A stretch of DNA of 64,000 nucleotides, taken from NCBI RefSeq assembly GCF_022376295.1, contig NZ_CP060140.1, positions 872,356 to 936,355 on the forward strand. Direction: 5' to 3'. Origin of the DNA: Nodularia sphaerocarpa UHCC 0038 (GTDB lineage Bacteria > Cyanobacteriota > Cyanobacteriia > Cyanobacteriales > Nostocaceae). The position numbers were made by a program, and so were the translations under genes. Below are positions 25,311 to 34,123 of this stretch, one piece after another (position 1 is the first letter of the stretch; each line of letters begins with the position of its first letter). The notes under the pieces were generated by a model that saw only the letters and a program-made list of their open reading frames with translations, did no database searches and had not been told where the DNA came from.

Positions 25311-26606
25311 ATGCTCAAACTCTTATTGCTGTCAGGATGGTTCCGCCTTCAACCATTTCTCAATTATGTTGTCCTAGTGATGCTGATCGCACCCTTAGTG
25401 GCGGTATCGGCTCACTCTAGCTCCGCCAAACAATCCAGCGTAGTCACAAAAATTGCTTCCGCAAAGCAAAAATTTGACTCTGGGCCATTGGCAGTGGCTA
25501 GTATGAATGAACCTTATTTAGTTGAATTATTAACAACATCTCCCATAACTTCCTTCGCCGAAAAAGCTGACTCTATGCCATTGTTAATGGCTTCTATTAA
25601 GGAACCGTCAATCTTACGAACAAGCAGAAGTGAGTCTTTGGTAGCAGATGATTTTAGCTCTCGCAGTGATTTTGATGCTGCTTCACCATTGGCAGGAGTG
25701 GAATTAGCACCAATTCCCGACACGGCGGGGAGTAAATGGAATTTAGGGCAAAAATTCCCAGATGGCAATAGCAAGTTGCCAGATGAAAGACTGAGCGCTA
25801 AATCATTGAGAATAAACCCTACTCAATTAGTAGAACCAATATTAACGCCGGAAACACCTGTTCTAGAAGAACTTGATGAAGAGGCAATGTTGGCGCAGAT
25901 TGATCCCATAGGCAGCCCCCATCCGATTCCCTGGAAATGGATTCTGGCTACTCAAGAGGCGATCGCTGCTAATGGAGGTTCTGGAGTTCGCCACTATCGC
26001 AGTGTGCCTGTGACTTCTCCTGATGGTCGGTATATTGTTTACAGCCGGGTGCAACTAGAAGTGAGACCCGAAATGTATAACAGTAAAGTTACCAGTGTGA
26101 TGTTTGTGGAAGATACACAAACTAAGAAGTTGAGGGTGATGGCTTCAACTGCGCCTCTGAGCGATCCTCTGTTAAACAGAAACAGAACTGTCTCATCTTC
26201 AGAAGCGGTGGATACAAATTTGAGTGGGAAAATAGGGGTTTTAGTTCCTGTTAGCTGGTCAGAAAAAAGCGATCGCTTCTTAGCACGTAAGTTTGAAGGT
26301 AAGTTCAATACAGGTGATTCCACAGATCAAGCCGTCATTTGGGATCGCCAAAAAAATCACATTAACACTGTTGCACCGTCTCGTGAGGAACATGAGCATG
26401 AGAAGATTGCAGTGTTGTTAGGTTGGAGTAAAAACCAACCTGATCATGCACTTTTCCGTGCGGGTGAAATGGGAGAAGAAAACTGGCCTTTGGTGCAAGT
26501 TACTAGCGATGGTCAAACTGTCAATTCAACAGATACAGATCAGCCTATTACTTTCGGTCAACAAATTACAGAAGTTTGGGCAGGACCACAATTTGCTTCT
26601 CGATAA
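25311..26606 (+). CDS. Exported protein of unknown function
   Basis: A 431-residue protein when started at the ATG at 25311. A longer frame would need a TTG start at 25269, which I reject because the ATG start gives a cleaner signal region: MLKLLLLSGWFRLQPFLNYV with a hydrophobic run ending near VAVSAHSS. Residues 40-180 are low complexity (Ser, Pro, Leu). Residues 205-430 look globular, with HPIPWKWILATQEAIAANG, a VTSPDGRYIVYSRV strand, and DRFLARKFEGKFNTGDSTDQ. The SPDGRYIVYS phrase is reminiscent of beta-propeller blades, but only one is seen. A strong terminator follows. I do not recognise the family. Confidence 0.7.
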   Translation: MLKLLLLSGWFRLQPFLNYVVLVMLIAPLVAVSAHSSSAKQSSVVTKIASAKQKFDSGPLAVASMNEPYLVELLTTSPITSFAEKADSMPLLMASIKEPSILRTSRSESLVADDFSSRSDFDAASPLAGVELAPIPDTAGSKWNLGQKFPDGNSKLPDERLSAKSLRINPTQLVEPILTPETPVLEELDEEAMLAQIDPIGSPHPIPWKWILATQEAIAANGGSGVRHYRSVPVTSPDGRYIVYSRVQLEVRPEMYNSKVTSVMFVEDTQTKKLRVMASTAPLSDPLLNRNRTVSSSEAVDTNLSGKIGVLVPVSWSEKSDRFLARKFEGKFNTGDSTDQAVIWDRQKNHINTVAPSREEHEHEKIAVLLGWSKNQPDHALFRAGEMGEENWPLVQVTSDGQTVNSTDTDQPITFGQQITEVWAGPQFASR

Positions 26607-26627
26607 TGGCTGAAAAATTGGCTAGAC

Positions 26628-26664
26628 TCCCGTTGTTATAGACAAAAACAACGGGAATTTTTTT
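26628..26664 (+). terminator. Rho-independent terminator of the exported-protein gene
   Basis: A 10-bp stem TCCCGTTGTT / AACAACGGGA is followed by ATTTTTTTT, 20 bases past the stop codon at 26606. Confidence 0.9.
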
Positions 26665-26718
26665 AATTAATCTAAGAGGATGTTTTAAAACTATTGTTTA
26701 TTACTCAAAAATTTTAGA

Positions 26719-26845
26719 AACCTAACCCCCCTACCCCCCTTCCCTACCTCTCCCTAGCCCTCTCCTACAAGGAGAGGGAAAAGGAAAAACTTTTGTTGCT
26801 GGAATGGGGGTTTGAAAGCCTCTCTCCTTGTAGGAGAGAGGAATG
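26719..26845. repeat. CCCTCTCCT/AGGAGAGGG palindromic repeat pair
   Basis: CCCTCTCCTACAAGGAGAGGG (hairpin, about 26758-26778) and CTCTCTCCTTGTAGGAGAGAG (26821-26841) are two copies of one hairpin. They are preceded by C-rich sequence with ACCCCCCT words. The same repeat type is found inside NRPS/PKS coding regions at 46056, 57136, 60608 and 62476. Confidence 0.75.
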
Positions 26846-26892
26846 GAAGCGAGGTTTTTAGTATACTTTACGACTTTTCAAACAACCTCTAA

Positions 26893-27204
26893 CTATGATT
26901 CCTCTGAAGGCTCAATCTTTTCTAATTCAGCCACGTCTTCTTTGACTCGACGGATGGGTAAATTAGCAATCAAGGCTGTGGTGCGTTGATTACTTTCTAG
27001 GGAAAACTCTAGTCCTTCTGTCTCAATTTCTACATAGCGGCAAACTATCTCTAGGATTTCTTGCCGCATTTTTTCTAATTTTTGCGGGTCTAAATCAGCA
27101 CGGTCGTGAGCAATCACCAGTTGCAGGCGACGTTTCACTTGAGTGCGACTGGTGTCAGGAGTACGTAAAAATAATCGTTCTATAAGTTCAAGAATCATTG
27201 CCAA
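26893..27204 (-). CDS. minE: Cell division topological specificity factor MinE
   Basis: A 103-residue MinE. The N-terminal part LIERLFLRTPDTSRTQVKRR corresponds to the membrane- and MinD-interacting region, followed by LQLVIAHDRADLDPQKLEKM and the beta/dimerization domain. It stimulates MinD ATPase and drives pole-to-pole patterning that keeps MinC away from midcell. It is the last gene of minC-minD-minE, 30 bases after minD. Confidence 0.96.
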   Translation of the reverse strand: MAMILELIERLFLRTPDTSRTQVKRRLQLVIAHDRADLDPQKLEKMRQEILEIVCRYVEIETEGLEFSLESNQRTTALIANLPIRRVKEDVAELEKIEPSEES

Positions 27205-27234
27205 TGGGTGTGCGGAGACTGGAACATGAGTTAG

Positions 27235-28041
27235 TTAAACAATCTTTGTCCACAACAACTTTCGCAGACGGGCGAAGATGTTGTCGTTGTGTGCGTCGAG
27301 ATCCAGAAAATCGACTTTTTCTCCTTCCAATCTACGGGCAATATTATTAAAAGCTATGGCTGCTAAAGAGGGAGTATCCCCTAATACTAAAGGTTCGCCG
27401 CGATTGGTAGAAACAATAACACGCTCATCATCGGGTATTACCCCAATTAGGGGTATTGCCAGAAGTTCCTGAACATCTTGCACAGACATCATATCATTTG
27501 CTCGTACCATTGCGGGTCGAATGCGGTTAATGATTAAATGGGCGCGCTTAATGCCTTGTGCTTCTAGTAACCCCACTACTCTGTCAGCATCACGCACTGC
27601 GGAGATTTCCGGCGTAGTTACAATTAGGGCTTCTTTGGCTGGGGCGATCGCATTTTTAAAGCCATTTTCAATCCCAGCCGGACTATCGATGATCACGTAC
27701 TGAAACTTTTGCGCCAGTGCATTGACTAGCAATTTCATTTGTTCAGGAGTAACTGAATCTTTAGAGCGATTTTGGGCGGCTGGTAGTAATACCAGATTGG
27801 GTTGTCGCTTATCTTTCACCAAAGCCTGTTCTAATCGGCACTCCCTAGCCAGAACTTCCACCGCCGTATAAACGATACGGTTTTCTAGTCCCAGCAACAA
27901 ATCTAAATTTCTCAGCCCAAAATCCGCATCAACTAAAGCAACTTGACGACCAATTTTGGCTAAACTCATCCCTAAATTTGCGGAAACTGTGGTTTTACCC
28001 ACTCCTCCTTTACCGGAGGTAATCACAATAATGCGAGTCAT
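27235..28041 (-). CDS. minD: Septum-site-determining ATPase MinD
   Basis: A 268-residue ParA/MinD ATPase. The deviant Walker A is SGKGGVGKTT (9-18), with DADFGLRNLDLLLG following and IIDSPAGIE as Walker B. The C-terminal amphipathic helix (DNIFARLRKLLWTKIV) is the membrane-targeting sequence. It recruits MinC to the membrane and is displaced by MinE. It lies 44 bases after minC in the operon. Confidence 0.97.
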   Translation of the reverse strand: MTRIIVITSGKGGVGKTTVSANLGMSLAKIGRQVALVDADFGLRNLDLLLGLENRIVYTAVEVLARECRLEQALVKDKRQPNLVLLPAAQNRSKDSVTPEQMKLLVNALAQKFQYVIIDSPAGIENGFKNAIAPAKEALIVTTPEISAVRDADRVVGLLEAQGIKRAHLIINRIRPAMVRANDMMSVQDVQELLAIPLIGVIPDDERVIVSTNRGEPLVLGDTPSLAAIAFNNIARRLEGEKVDFLDLDAHNDNIFARLRKLLWTKIV

Positions 28042-28085
28042 GGTAGAGTTGCGCTTGATGAGGTTTCAGGAAATATAGTAAATAT

Positions 28086-29123
28086 TTATGGCAGCTGATT
28101 TAACCTATTTAATTGGTTTCTGGAAAAATCATTAGCCCTGGCGATGCGAATTCCTGCGGGCGTAATGTGCGCCACTTCTGGAAAAACCTGCATCGGGGAT
28201 TTCTCTGGGGATCTAGCTACAGTATCTGCGATTCGCAACTGGGTTGGTTCCATTTGCAAGGCCATAATCAGACACTCACGATTGCCTCCAGCACCCGCAT
28301 GAGCAATTCCACGTAGTCGCCCCCATATTACAATATCTCCTTCTGCAACTACGATACCACCTGGATTTATATCTCCTAAAATAATCACTGTTCCTGGATG
28401 ACGAATTTCTGTCCCAGAACGGACTGTCATTTCTAGATACAGCGCATCTGCTGGGGTTGTAGTAGCAGCTTTCAACTCAGAATTGAGAGTAGTTTCGGGT
28501 TGGAGTTGTTCGACTGAATAACCAGAGGTAACAGCTGCGATCGCAGTTTGGCGACGACTGGTAGCTACAGATTTTAACTCTAGTTGGGCTTGACTGAAGG
28601 CTTCGGCAAATTCTTGCAGTTGTCTACCATCTAACAAGCGGTCTTTGGCGATCAAATGTACTGGTGTGCTGGATGTGCGAAAGCGATCGCCTGCATTTAA
28701 GCGTAACTTCAATTGTTGCCAAATCTCAGACCAAGCCGCTTCTGAAGCTGGTATTTGAGATTCTGTGGGCAAAATTACCAACAGTCTTTCCCCCTCACTT
28801 TTGAACTGCACTTGGATATGGTTTTTCAACCTATTCTCTGCTGTCAATGATTCAACAGAGTCAAGATCCAAATCTACAACCTCAACCTGAGACAGAGACT
28901 CGGTATCAGTCGGGTCTGAATTTGACTTTAAATAGAGAAGAACAGAATTTAGCTCGGCATCGGGGATAATATTATCAGAATCGCCATCAGAAATCCCGAC
29001 ATTCGACTTTATCTCCGCAGCAAAGGCAGGATTTACGTCAAAATCCGAAAGGTGAGAGTTCGACCCTACATCAGGGAGTGCAGGATTTAACTCTAAATTG
29101 GGGATATGAGAATCAGAAGTCAT
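28086..29123 (-). CDS. minC: Septum-site-determining protein MinC with extended N-terminus
   Basis: The 345-residue protein is longer than E. coli MinC (about 230). The C-terminal MinC domain (about 225-330) is clear: LYLEMTVRSGTEIRHPGTVI, ILGDINPGGIVVAEGDIVIW, GRLRGIAHAGAGGN, the right-handed beta-helix that binds MinD and FtsZ. A MinC N-terminal-like domain lies at about 105-215. The first 90 residues are acidic and repetitive (short N/L-x-D-S-x-L units such as LNPALPDVGSNSHLSDF), with no known fold. It inhibits FtsZ assembly away from midcell. It is the first gene of the min operon. Confidence 0.93.
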   Translation of the reverse strand: MTSDSHIPNLELNPALPDVGSNSHLSDFDVNPAFAAEIKSNVGISDGDSDNIIPDAELNSVLLYLKSNSDPTDTESLSQVEVVDLDLDSVESLTAENRLKNHIQVQFKSEGERLLVILPTESQIPASEAAWSEIWQQLKLRLNAGDRFRTSSTPVHLIAKDRLLDGRQLQEFAEAFSQAQLELKSVATSRRQTAIAAVTSGYSVEQLQPETTLNSELKAATTTPADALYLEMTVRSGTEIRHPGTVIILGDINPGGIVVAEGDIVIWGRLRGIAHAGAGGNRECLIMALQMEPTQLRIADTVARSPEKSPMQVFPEVAHITPAGIRIARANDFSRNQLNRLNQLP

Positions 29124-29196
29124 GCAGCACCAGCCAATAGATACACCGAGTCATGATCAATAGTAAGTCAGTTGCAAAATCCAGAAATTTCTTTAC

Positions 29197-30543
29197 CTAT
29201 ATATTTTTAGTTAGTCTTTTGTAAATCGTCCCCAAGGCATCAGCATCGCCAACATTACCAGGAAACAGTACGACTGGCAAATTGGGAAACTGAGGATGTT
29301 CCGAAGTGGTAATCACCATTGAACAACCTGCTAAAATTTGCCCAAGTAAGCGGGCTGAATTTAAAGACAGACCTGTACTCAAGACATCGTTTGAGGTAAT
29401 CCCACCCTTGCTGATTAAAAATCCGATATCAGATGGTAACCCCCGAACAATATCCATCAATAAACCCGAAACTTTTACGCCAAACTCTAACCTAGTTTTA
29501 ACATCTTTAAAACTAAGTTCCCGACGACTGGTGTAAATCACTGGAGTTTTACCAGCATTGTGTACCGCTTTTATATTTTCCAGAATTTCGGTTAACAGTT
29601 GATTTGATTCCTTCACACCATCATCAAGTAACCGCGCCACATCCACTTCAATTCCCGCCGTTCCCTCAACTTGTAATAACGCCTCTAACTGCTGAGTCGT
29701 CTTTTTGACGTGAGAACCGACAATTACCGCCCCCGGTTTTCCTCCGCGTACGTATTCCGCCATGTTTTCTGCAGCAATGGGTTGAGGAGGTAAGGCAGCC
29801 AAAGCTGTTAAAATACTGGCAGCACTGCGAAACAAAAAGCGTTTTCCTTGACTTGCGGCTGTTAGCACATCCACAGCAAAGGAATTAAGATCCTGTTGTA
29901 TCTCACCATCGACGACAGCGCACTGATTATGACTCAGTTGCAATAACCGTTCTAAACTACCAGCCCGGATATCATCAAGTAAAAACCTAGTTACAGATTC
30001 CGCACTAATCCGCCCTTGAGTCTTTTCCTCTACATACTTGGGTAAGTAACTGTGATGGTAGCTGAAAACCGAATCACGGGCAAATTCTGTTTCATGTACT
30101 GGGGTAGGTACACCGTCAATTATCAGGTAATGTACGCTGTCACGGGTAATGCGTCCGCCCTCTGTTTCAGAGGCTTCGCCAACAAAAAATGCAGGGACAA
30201 GAAAATGAGCGTCAAAGGGACCAAGTTCTTGGGCGATCGCATCAGTTTCGATGGGATAATGTCCCCGTAGTGTAGAATCAGAACGGCTAACAACTAAAAA
30301 ATCAGTCATATTTTCCGCCGCTAACGCCAGCTTTAAATTTTGACAAACTTCTCTCGTCACAGATGCTGCTGAGTCAGGTGGTAAGGATCTCGTATTAGTC
30401 AGAATAAAGAAAATCGGTGAATCATCCTGCAAACCGAGGCGTAAAGTATCCACATCCCAGTGCATCAACAGTAAGCAACCGTGGACTGTTTGCGAGCCTG
30501 TAGGGTCATCATCTAAAACAATAATTTTGGGTTTATTATTCAT
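29197..30543 (-). CDS. Four-carbon acid sugar kinase family protein (DUF1537)
   Basis: A 448-residue protein starting MNNKPKIIVLDDDPTGSQTV, the classical N-terminus of the DUF1537/OtnK-like kinase family. I place the start at the ATG at 30543, because the 42 residues of a longer frame are unlike the family. The N-terminal domain has VVSRSDSTLRGHYPIE, the substrate-binding region. The C-terminal nucleotide-binding domain has GVKVSGLLMDIVRG and LISKGGITSNDVLSTGL, ending near LVVLFPGNVGD. It phosphorylates tetronate-type acids such as threonate in characterised members. Substrate here unknown; no catabolic operon accompanies it. Confidence 0.85.
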   Translation of the reverse strand: MNNKPKIIVLDDDPTGSQTVHGCLLLMHWDVDTLRLGLQDDSPIFFILTNTRSLPPDSAASVTREVCQNLKLALAAENMTDFLVVSRSDSTLRGHYPIETDAIAQELGPFDAHFLVPAFFVGEASETEGGRITRDSVHYLIIDGVPTPVHETEFARDSVFSYHHSYLPKYVEEKTQGRISAESVTRFLLDDIRAGSLERLLQLSHNQCAVVDGEIQQDLNSFAVDVLTAASQGKRFLFRSAASILTALAALPPQPIAAENMAEYVRGGKPGAVIVGSHVKKTTQQLEALLQVEGTAGIEVDVARLLDDGVKESNQLLTEILENIKAVHNAGKTPVIYTSRRELSFKDVKTRLEFGVKVSGLLMDIVRGLPSDIGFLISKGGITSNDVLSTGLSLNSARLLGQILAGCSMVITTSEHPQFPNLPVVLFPGNVGDADALGTIYKRLTKNI

Positions 30544-30711
30544 AAAATGTATTTTGTTTGGCAGTAACTTTTTATTATCCCGCAAAATCCGTTCACTGTA
30601 GCAATGGGATTTTATTTTAAATAAGGGACTTACTGCCAATAAATTATCTAAATAAACGTTCCCGTTCACGGGGCGTGGCGTTAGCCATAGCGTGCTGGAA
30701 GCTCTACCACA

Positions 30712-30803
30712 CCAGGCACAGAGGACACAGAGTTATGAGAGTTTGAGTGGTCACTGAGCTTGTCGAAGTGAGATTTTTTGCGTTAGGTGGTGGAGTGTTT
30801 TTT
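30712..30803 (-). repeat. Dispersed repeat, copy 2 (inverted)
   Basis: Reverse complement of most of 11638-11762: ACCACACCAGGCACAGAGGA through GGTGGTGGAGTGTTTTTTT-like sequence, including GTGGTCACTGAGCTTGTCGA. It lacks the extra hairpin piece of copy 1. A CGTGGCGTTAGCCATAGCGTG palindrome lies just before it (30674-30694). Confidence 0.7.
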
Positions 30804-30851
30804 TATTGGTCAGTCTCTAATCGAACGCCAAATTTAGGAATACGATTTATA

Positions 30852-31418
30852 TCAGTGCTGTAACCGTGACTGGTTGAGAAAATTCAAACCTAAAAATAGA
30901 GCCGCAACTGTTCCCGCAACACAGATTTCACCGTTAATAATTTTATCTAAAACTGATGCTACAGGAATCAAAATAACTTCAATATCTTCTGTAACATCTA
31001 ATTTTTGCTCTCCAATTTTTATCACATTCTCAGCCAAAAATAAATGTATTTTGTTAGTATCCTTGACCGGATTATCATATAAAGTAGCTAATTTAGTAAC
31101 TTTTTGGGATACATAACCAGTTTCTTCTTGAAGTTCTCTGACTGCTGCTGTTTCAGCATCTTCTATAGCTGCATCGAAACTCCCCGCAGGAAGTTCTATG
31201 AGAATTTCACTAACCCCATGCCGATATTGACGCACAAAAACAATTTCTTGATGATTTGTAATAGGTAAAATTAAGGCGATTTCCGGTCTAATAACCACAA
31301 AAAAATCAGCTATAATTTTCCCATTAGGTAATTCTATTTCATCTTGCCTGACTTGACACCAGCGATGATTTATCACCATTTTTGATTTGAGAATATGCCA
31401 TTTTTTTAATTTATTCAT
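30852..31418 (-). CDS. NUDIX hydrolase, ADP-ribose pyrophosphatase-like
   Basis: A 188-residue protein with a complete NUDIX box: G(SFDAA)IEDAETAAVRELQEETGY, where Gly, the REL-EET core and the acidic residues are in place (about 77-100). Upstream is FVRQYRHGVSEILIELPAGS, typical of the ADP-ribose pyrophosphatase subgroup (RQYR and E-L/P-AGS). It is expected to hydrolyse ADP-ribose or related nucleoside diphosphate sugars. It stands alone. Confidence 0.9.
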   Translation of the reverse strand: MNKLKKWHILKSKMVINHRWCQVRQDEIELPNGKIIADFFVVIRPEIALILPITNHQEIVFVRQYRHGVSEILIELPAGSFDAAIEDAETAAVRELQEETGYVSQKVTKLATLYDNPVKDTNKIHLFLAENVIKIGEQKLDVTEDIEVILIPVASVLDKIINGEICVAGTVAALFLGLNFLNQSRLQH

Positions 31419-31645
31419 ACTTTAATGATTTAAAATAAAACTGTTTTTATCATGACAAGTATTGAGCTAGAGGACTCATGTTTGAGTTGTGAACGGGATT
31501 TTTTTAACGTTCGCGTAGCGTGCGCGTAGCGCATACCACAGAGACACAGAGATCACAGAGGAAGAGAAAAAAGAGAAATGTTCACATCTTATTTAGGATC
31601 GCTATAGAGGACTCATATTTGGTTTATAAAACACACGTAGTGGCG

Positions 31646-31738
31646 TGACAAGCTTAAAATGGTGCAATAGAAAATGTTCGTAGTTGCGCTTTAGCGCGAT
31701 TTTACTTAGAAATCTAATGCACTATTTTAGCCTTGTCA
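31646..31738. repeat. 93-bp MITE-like palindromic element
   Basis: TGACAAGCTTAAAATGGTGCA (31646-31666; 21 bases, matched at 18 positions) is inverted at 31718-31738 (ending CTTGTCA). A central hairpin GCGCTTTAGCGC lies between. A repeat GGTGCGTTAGGCTAAAGCC lies right after it (31790 onward), and a short hairpin cluster GTTCGCGTAGCGTGCGCGTA lies at 31510-31530. Together they fill the 31419-31871 gap. Confidence 0.7.
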
Positions 31739-31871
31739 GTCCAGTAGGCTGTGTTATTGAGGAGAGTACGGTACTAAGACCCAGAAGACGGTGCGTTAGG
31801 CTAAAGCCATAACACACCCTACATATACTACATATACTTAGATTTTTTCAATAATCAAATCGGATTCCTAT

Positions 31872-32924
31872 ATGCAATTAGAAGTAAAATTATTTACTGT
31901 AAATAAACGCTTTCCTTTGACTATTAGTCGCGGGACAACAGCCCAAACTACAAATATATGGGTAAAAATTTTACACGATGGTATTGAAGGCTGGGGTGAA
32001 GCATCGCCTTTTGGTGTAGGTACTCATTCCCAATCAACTGAGATCATCAAAAATCATTTGCAGCAACTTGCACCAGTTTTAGAAGCATATAACCCGTTAC
32101 AGCGTCAGCAAATTGAGCTAATTTTAACACAACAGCAGGTTCCTTCGTCCGTGAGGGCGGCTTTGGATATGGCGATGTATGATTGGCTGGGTAAGCGTGT
32201 GGGATTACCTGTTTGGCAAATTTGGGGACTTGACCGTACAGTTATAGTACCGACTTCAGTCACAATTGGCATTAATTCACCAGCAGGAGCGAGAACTAGG
32301 GCGCGGGACTGGTTACAATTTATGGATGTTCGCCTGTTTAAGGTGAAATTAGGGAATCCCGATGGTATAGATGCAGATCAGCAAATGCTATTAGCTGTGC
32401 AACAAGAAGCACCGAATTTAGAGTTATTCGTAGATGCAAACGGGGGTTGGAGTTTAGAAAATGCTATTTATATGTGTAATTGGCTCGCTGATTTAGGTAT
32501 AAAATATGTAGAACAACCATTACCACGAGGTCAAGAAACAAGTTTAGTTCAACTGAAGGAGAAAACCCACCTACCAATATTTGTGGATGAAAGTTGCTTT
32601 ACCAGCGCCGATATTCCCAATTTAGCTAACTATGTGGATGGTATAAATATCAAACTGATGAAATCCGGGGGACTTACCGAAGCCATGCGGATGGTACATA
32701 CAGCGCGAGCATACAAATTACAAGTTATGTTCGGTTGCTATTCTGACAGTACACTAACGAATACAGCCGCAGCACAGTTAGCACCATTAGCTGATTATTT
32801 AGATTTAGACAGTCACCTTAACTTAATTGATGATCCCTTTACGGGTGCATTAGTGGAAGAGGGAAAAATTTTACCAAACGATTTACCTGGCTTGGGGGTA
32901 CAATATAGTGCGTTTGCCGCTTAA
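31872..32924 (+). CDS. Enolase-superfamily dipeptide epimerase / N-acyl amino acid racemase-like (DgcA-like)
   Basis: A 350-residue member of the mandelate racemase/muconate lactonizing enzyme group. The catalytic set is intact: K-x-K in LFKVKLG (about 157), Asp in LFVDANGGW (about 187), Glu in VEQPLP (about 213), Asp/Glu in VDESCFT (about 239) and Lys in INIKLMKSGG (about 261). Related enzymes epimerise L-Ala-D/L-Glu dipeptides or racemise N-acyl amino acids. It overlaps the start of a DUF1611 gene. In some bacteria that pair (DgcA with DgcN) is reported to handle D-glutamate via N-acetylation and racemisation, so recycling of D-Glu from peptidoglycan is plausible. Confidence 0.88.
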   Translation: MQLEVKLFTVNKRFPLTISRGTTAQTTNIWVKILHDGIEGWGEASPFGVGTHSQSTEIIKNHLQQLAPVLEAYNPLQRQQIELILTQQQVPSSVRAALDMAMYDWLGKRVGLPVWQIWGLDRTVIVPTSVTIGINSPAGARTRARDWLQFMDVRLFKVKLGNPDGIDADQQMLLAVQQEAPNLELFVDANGGWSLENAIYMCNWLADLGIKYVEQPLPRGQETSLVQLKEKTHLPIFVDESCFTSADIPNLANYVDGINIKLMKSGGLTEAMRMVHTARAYKLQVMFGCYSDSTLTNTAAAQLAPLADYLDLDSHLNLIDDPFTGALVEEGKILPNDLPGLGVQYSAFAA

Positions 32925-33954
32925 TCAAAAAGTAGCAATTCTGCTACATGAAGGAATTACGGGGACTCAGGGTAAAACTGGGCTATCACTTTTACGCTAT
33001 GGTCAAGCCCCCATTGTCGCCTTGATTGATCGTGAATGTGCTGGCAAATCTGTGTCAGAATTAACAGGGATAAAGAGTGATGTGCCAATTGTGCGATCGC
33101 TCACAGCAGCACTAGAATATAAACCTGAAGTTTTGGTAATTGGTATTGCTCCCAAAGGCGGGGCTTTACCGGATGATTACTGGGTAGAAATTAAAAATGC
33201 TTTACAAGCTGGGATGTCTTTGGTGAATGGTTTACACACACCATTGGCAAATATACCAGAGTTAACTGCACTGCTCAAACCAGGACAATTAATTTGGGAT
33301 GTGCGAAAAGAACCAGCGAATTTAGATGTTGCTCGTGGGTTAGCTCGGACTCTTCCCTGTCGCCGGGTGCTGACTGTGGGAACTGATATGGCAATTGGTA
33401 AAATGTCCACTAGCCTAGAATTACATTGGGAGTCAAAGCGACGGGGGTGGCGTTCTAAATTTTTAGCTACAGGTCAAACTGGGGTGATGTTAGAAGGAGA
33501 TGGCGTACCCTTAGATGCTGTGCGGGTAGATTTTGCGGCTGGTGCTGTGGAGCAAATGGTCATGCGTTATGGTAAAAGCTACGACATCCTGCACATTGAA
33601 GGACAAGGTTCACTGCTCCATCCTGGTTCCACCGCTACTTTACCCTTAATCCGTGGTTCCCAACCAACCCAATTAATTTTGGCACATCGGGCGGGACAAG
33701 TTCACGTGCGTAATCATTCTCATGTCGTCATTCCGTCTTTAGCAAAGGTGATTCGGTTGTATGAAACTGTCGCTAGTGCAGAAGGCGCTTTTGCCAATGT
33801 CCCTGTAGTCGGTATAGCTTTGAATACTGCTCATTTAGATGAGTTTACAGCTCAGGAGGCGATCGCACAAACTACAGCCGAAACTGGTTTACCTTGCAAT
33901 GACCCCGTGCGTTTTGGAGCTAGTCTTTTGTTAGATGCGATTATGAGTAATTAG
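32908..33954 (+). CDS. DUF1611 family protein (DgcN-like)
   Basis: A 348-residue protein beginning at a GTG inside the last codons of the epimerase gene, a 17-base overlap that implies co-translation. The N-terminal domain is Rossmann-like (APIVALIDRECAGKSVSEL). The C-terminal domain has a P-loop-like motif TVGTDMAIGKMST (about 153-165), then FLATGQTGVMLEGDGVPLDA and IEGQGSLLHPG, all hallmarks of DUF1611. Members linked to D-amino acid use have been reported to act as N-acetyltransferases of D-glutamate; I transfer that only as a hypothesis. A hairpin with T run follows. Confidence 0.85.
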   Translation: MRLPLNQKVAILLHEGITGTQGKTGLSLLRYGQAPIVALIDRECAGKSVSELTGIKSDVPIVRSLTAALEYKPEVLVIGIAPKGGALPDDYWVEIKNALQAGMSLVNGLHTPLANIPELTALLKPGQLIWDVRKEPANLDVARGLARTLPCRRVLTVGTDMAIGKMSTSLELHWESKRRGWRSKFLATGQTGVMLEGDGVPLDAVRVDFAAGAVEQMVMRYGKSYDILHIEGQGSLLHPGSTATLPLIRGSQPTQLILAHRAGQVHVRNHSHVVIPSLAKVIRLYETVASAEGAFANVPVVGIALNTAHLDEFTAQEAIAQTTAETGLPCNDPVRFGASLLLDAIMSN

Positions 33955-33985
33955 GGAATATTTGAAAAGTCTAATTTATAAGTAA

Positions 33986-34022
33986 GGTGGGTTAGCGACA
34001 GCGTAACCCACCATAATTTTTT
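33986..34022 (+). terminator. Terminator after the DgcA/DgcN-like pair
   Basis: GGTGGGTTA (33986-33994) / TAACCCACC (34004-34012) forms a 9-bp stem around GCGACAGCG, followed by ATAATTTTTT. The same GGTGGGTTA-GCTGTCGCTAACC word recurs at 39850-39880, so a dispersed repeat has probably been used as the terminator. Confidence 0.65.
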
Positions 34023-34123
34023 CCAAGAATGGAGTATGGAAATATAAACATTAAAAAGAAGCCTTGGAAATAACATCAAGACTTCTGGGGAACTTATGCA
34101 ATTGACAGTCTAAAAACAAGGAT

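Noticed and set aside
30544..30669. N-terminal extension of the DUF1537 kinase
   Set aside because: The family begins at MNNKPKIIVLDDDPTG; the extra 42 residues have no family similarity.
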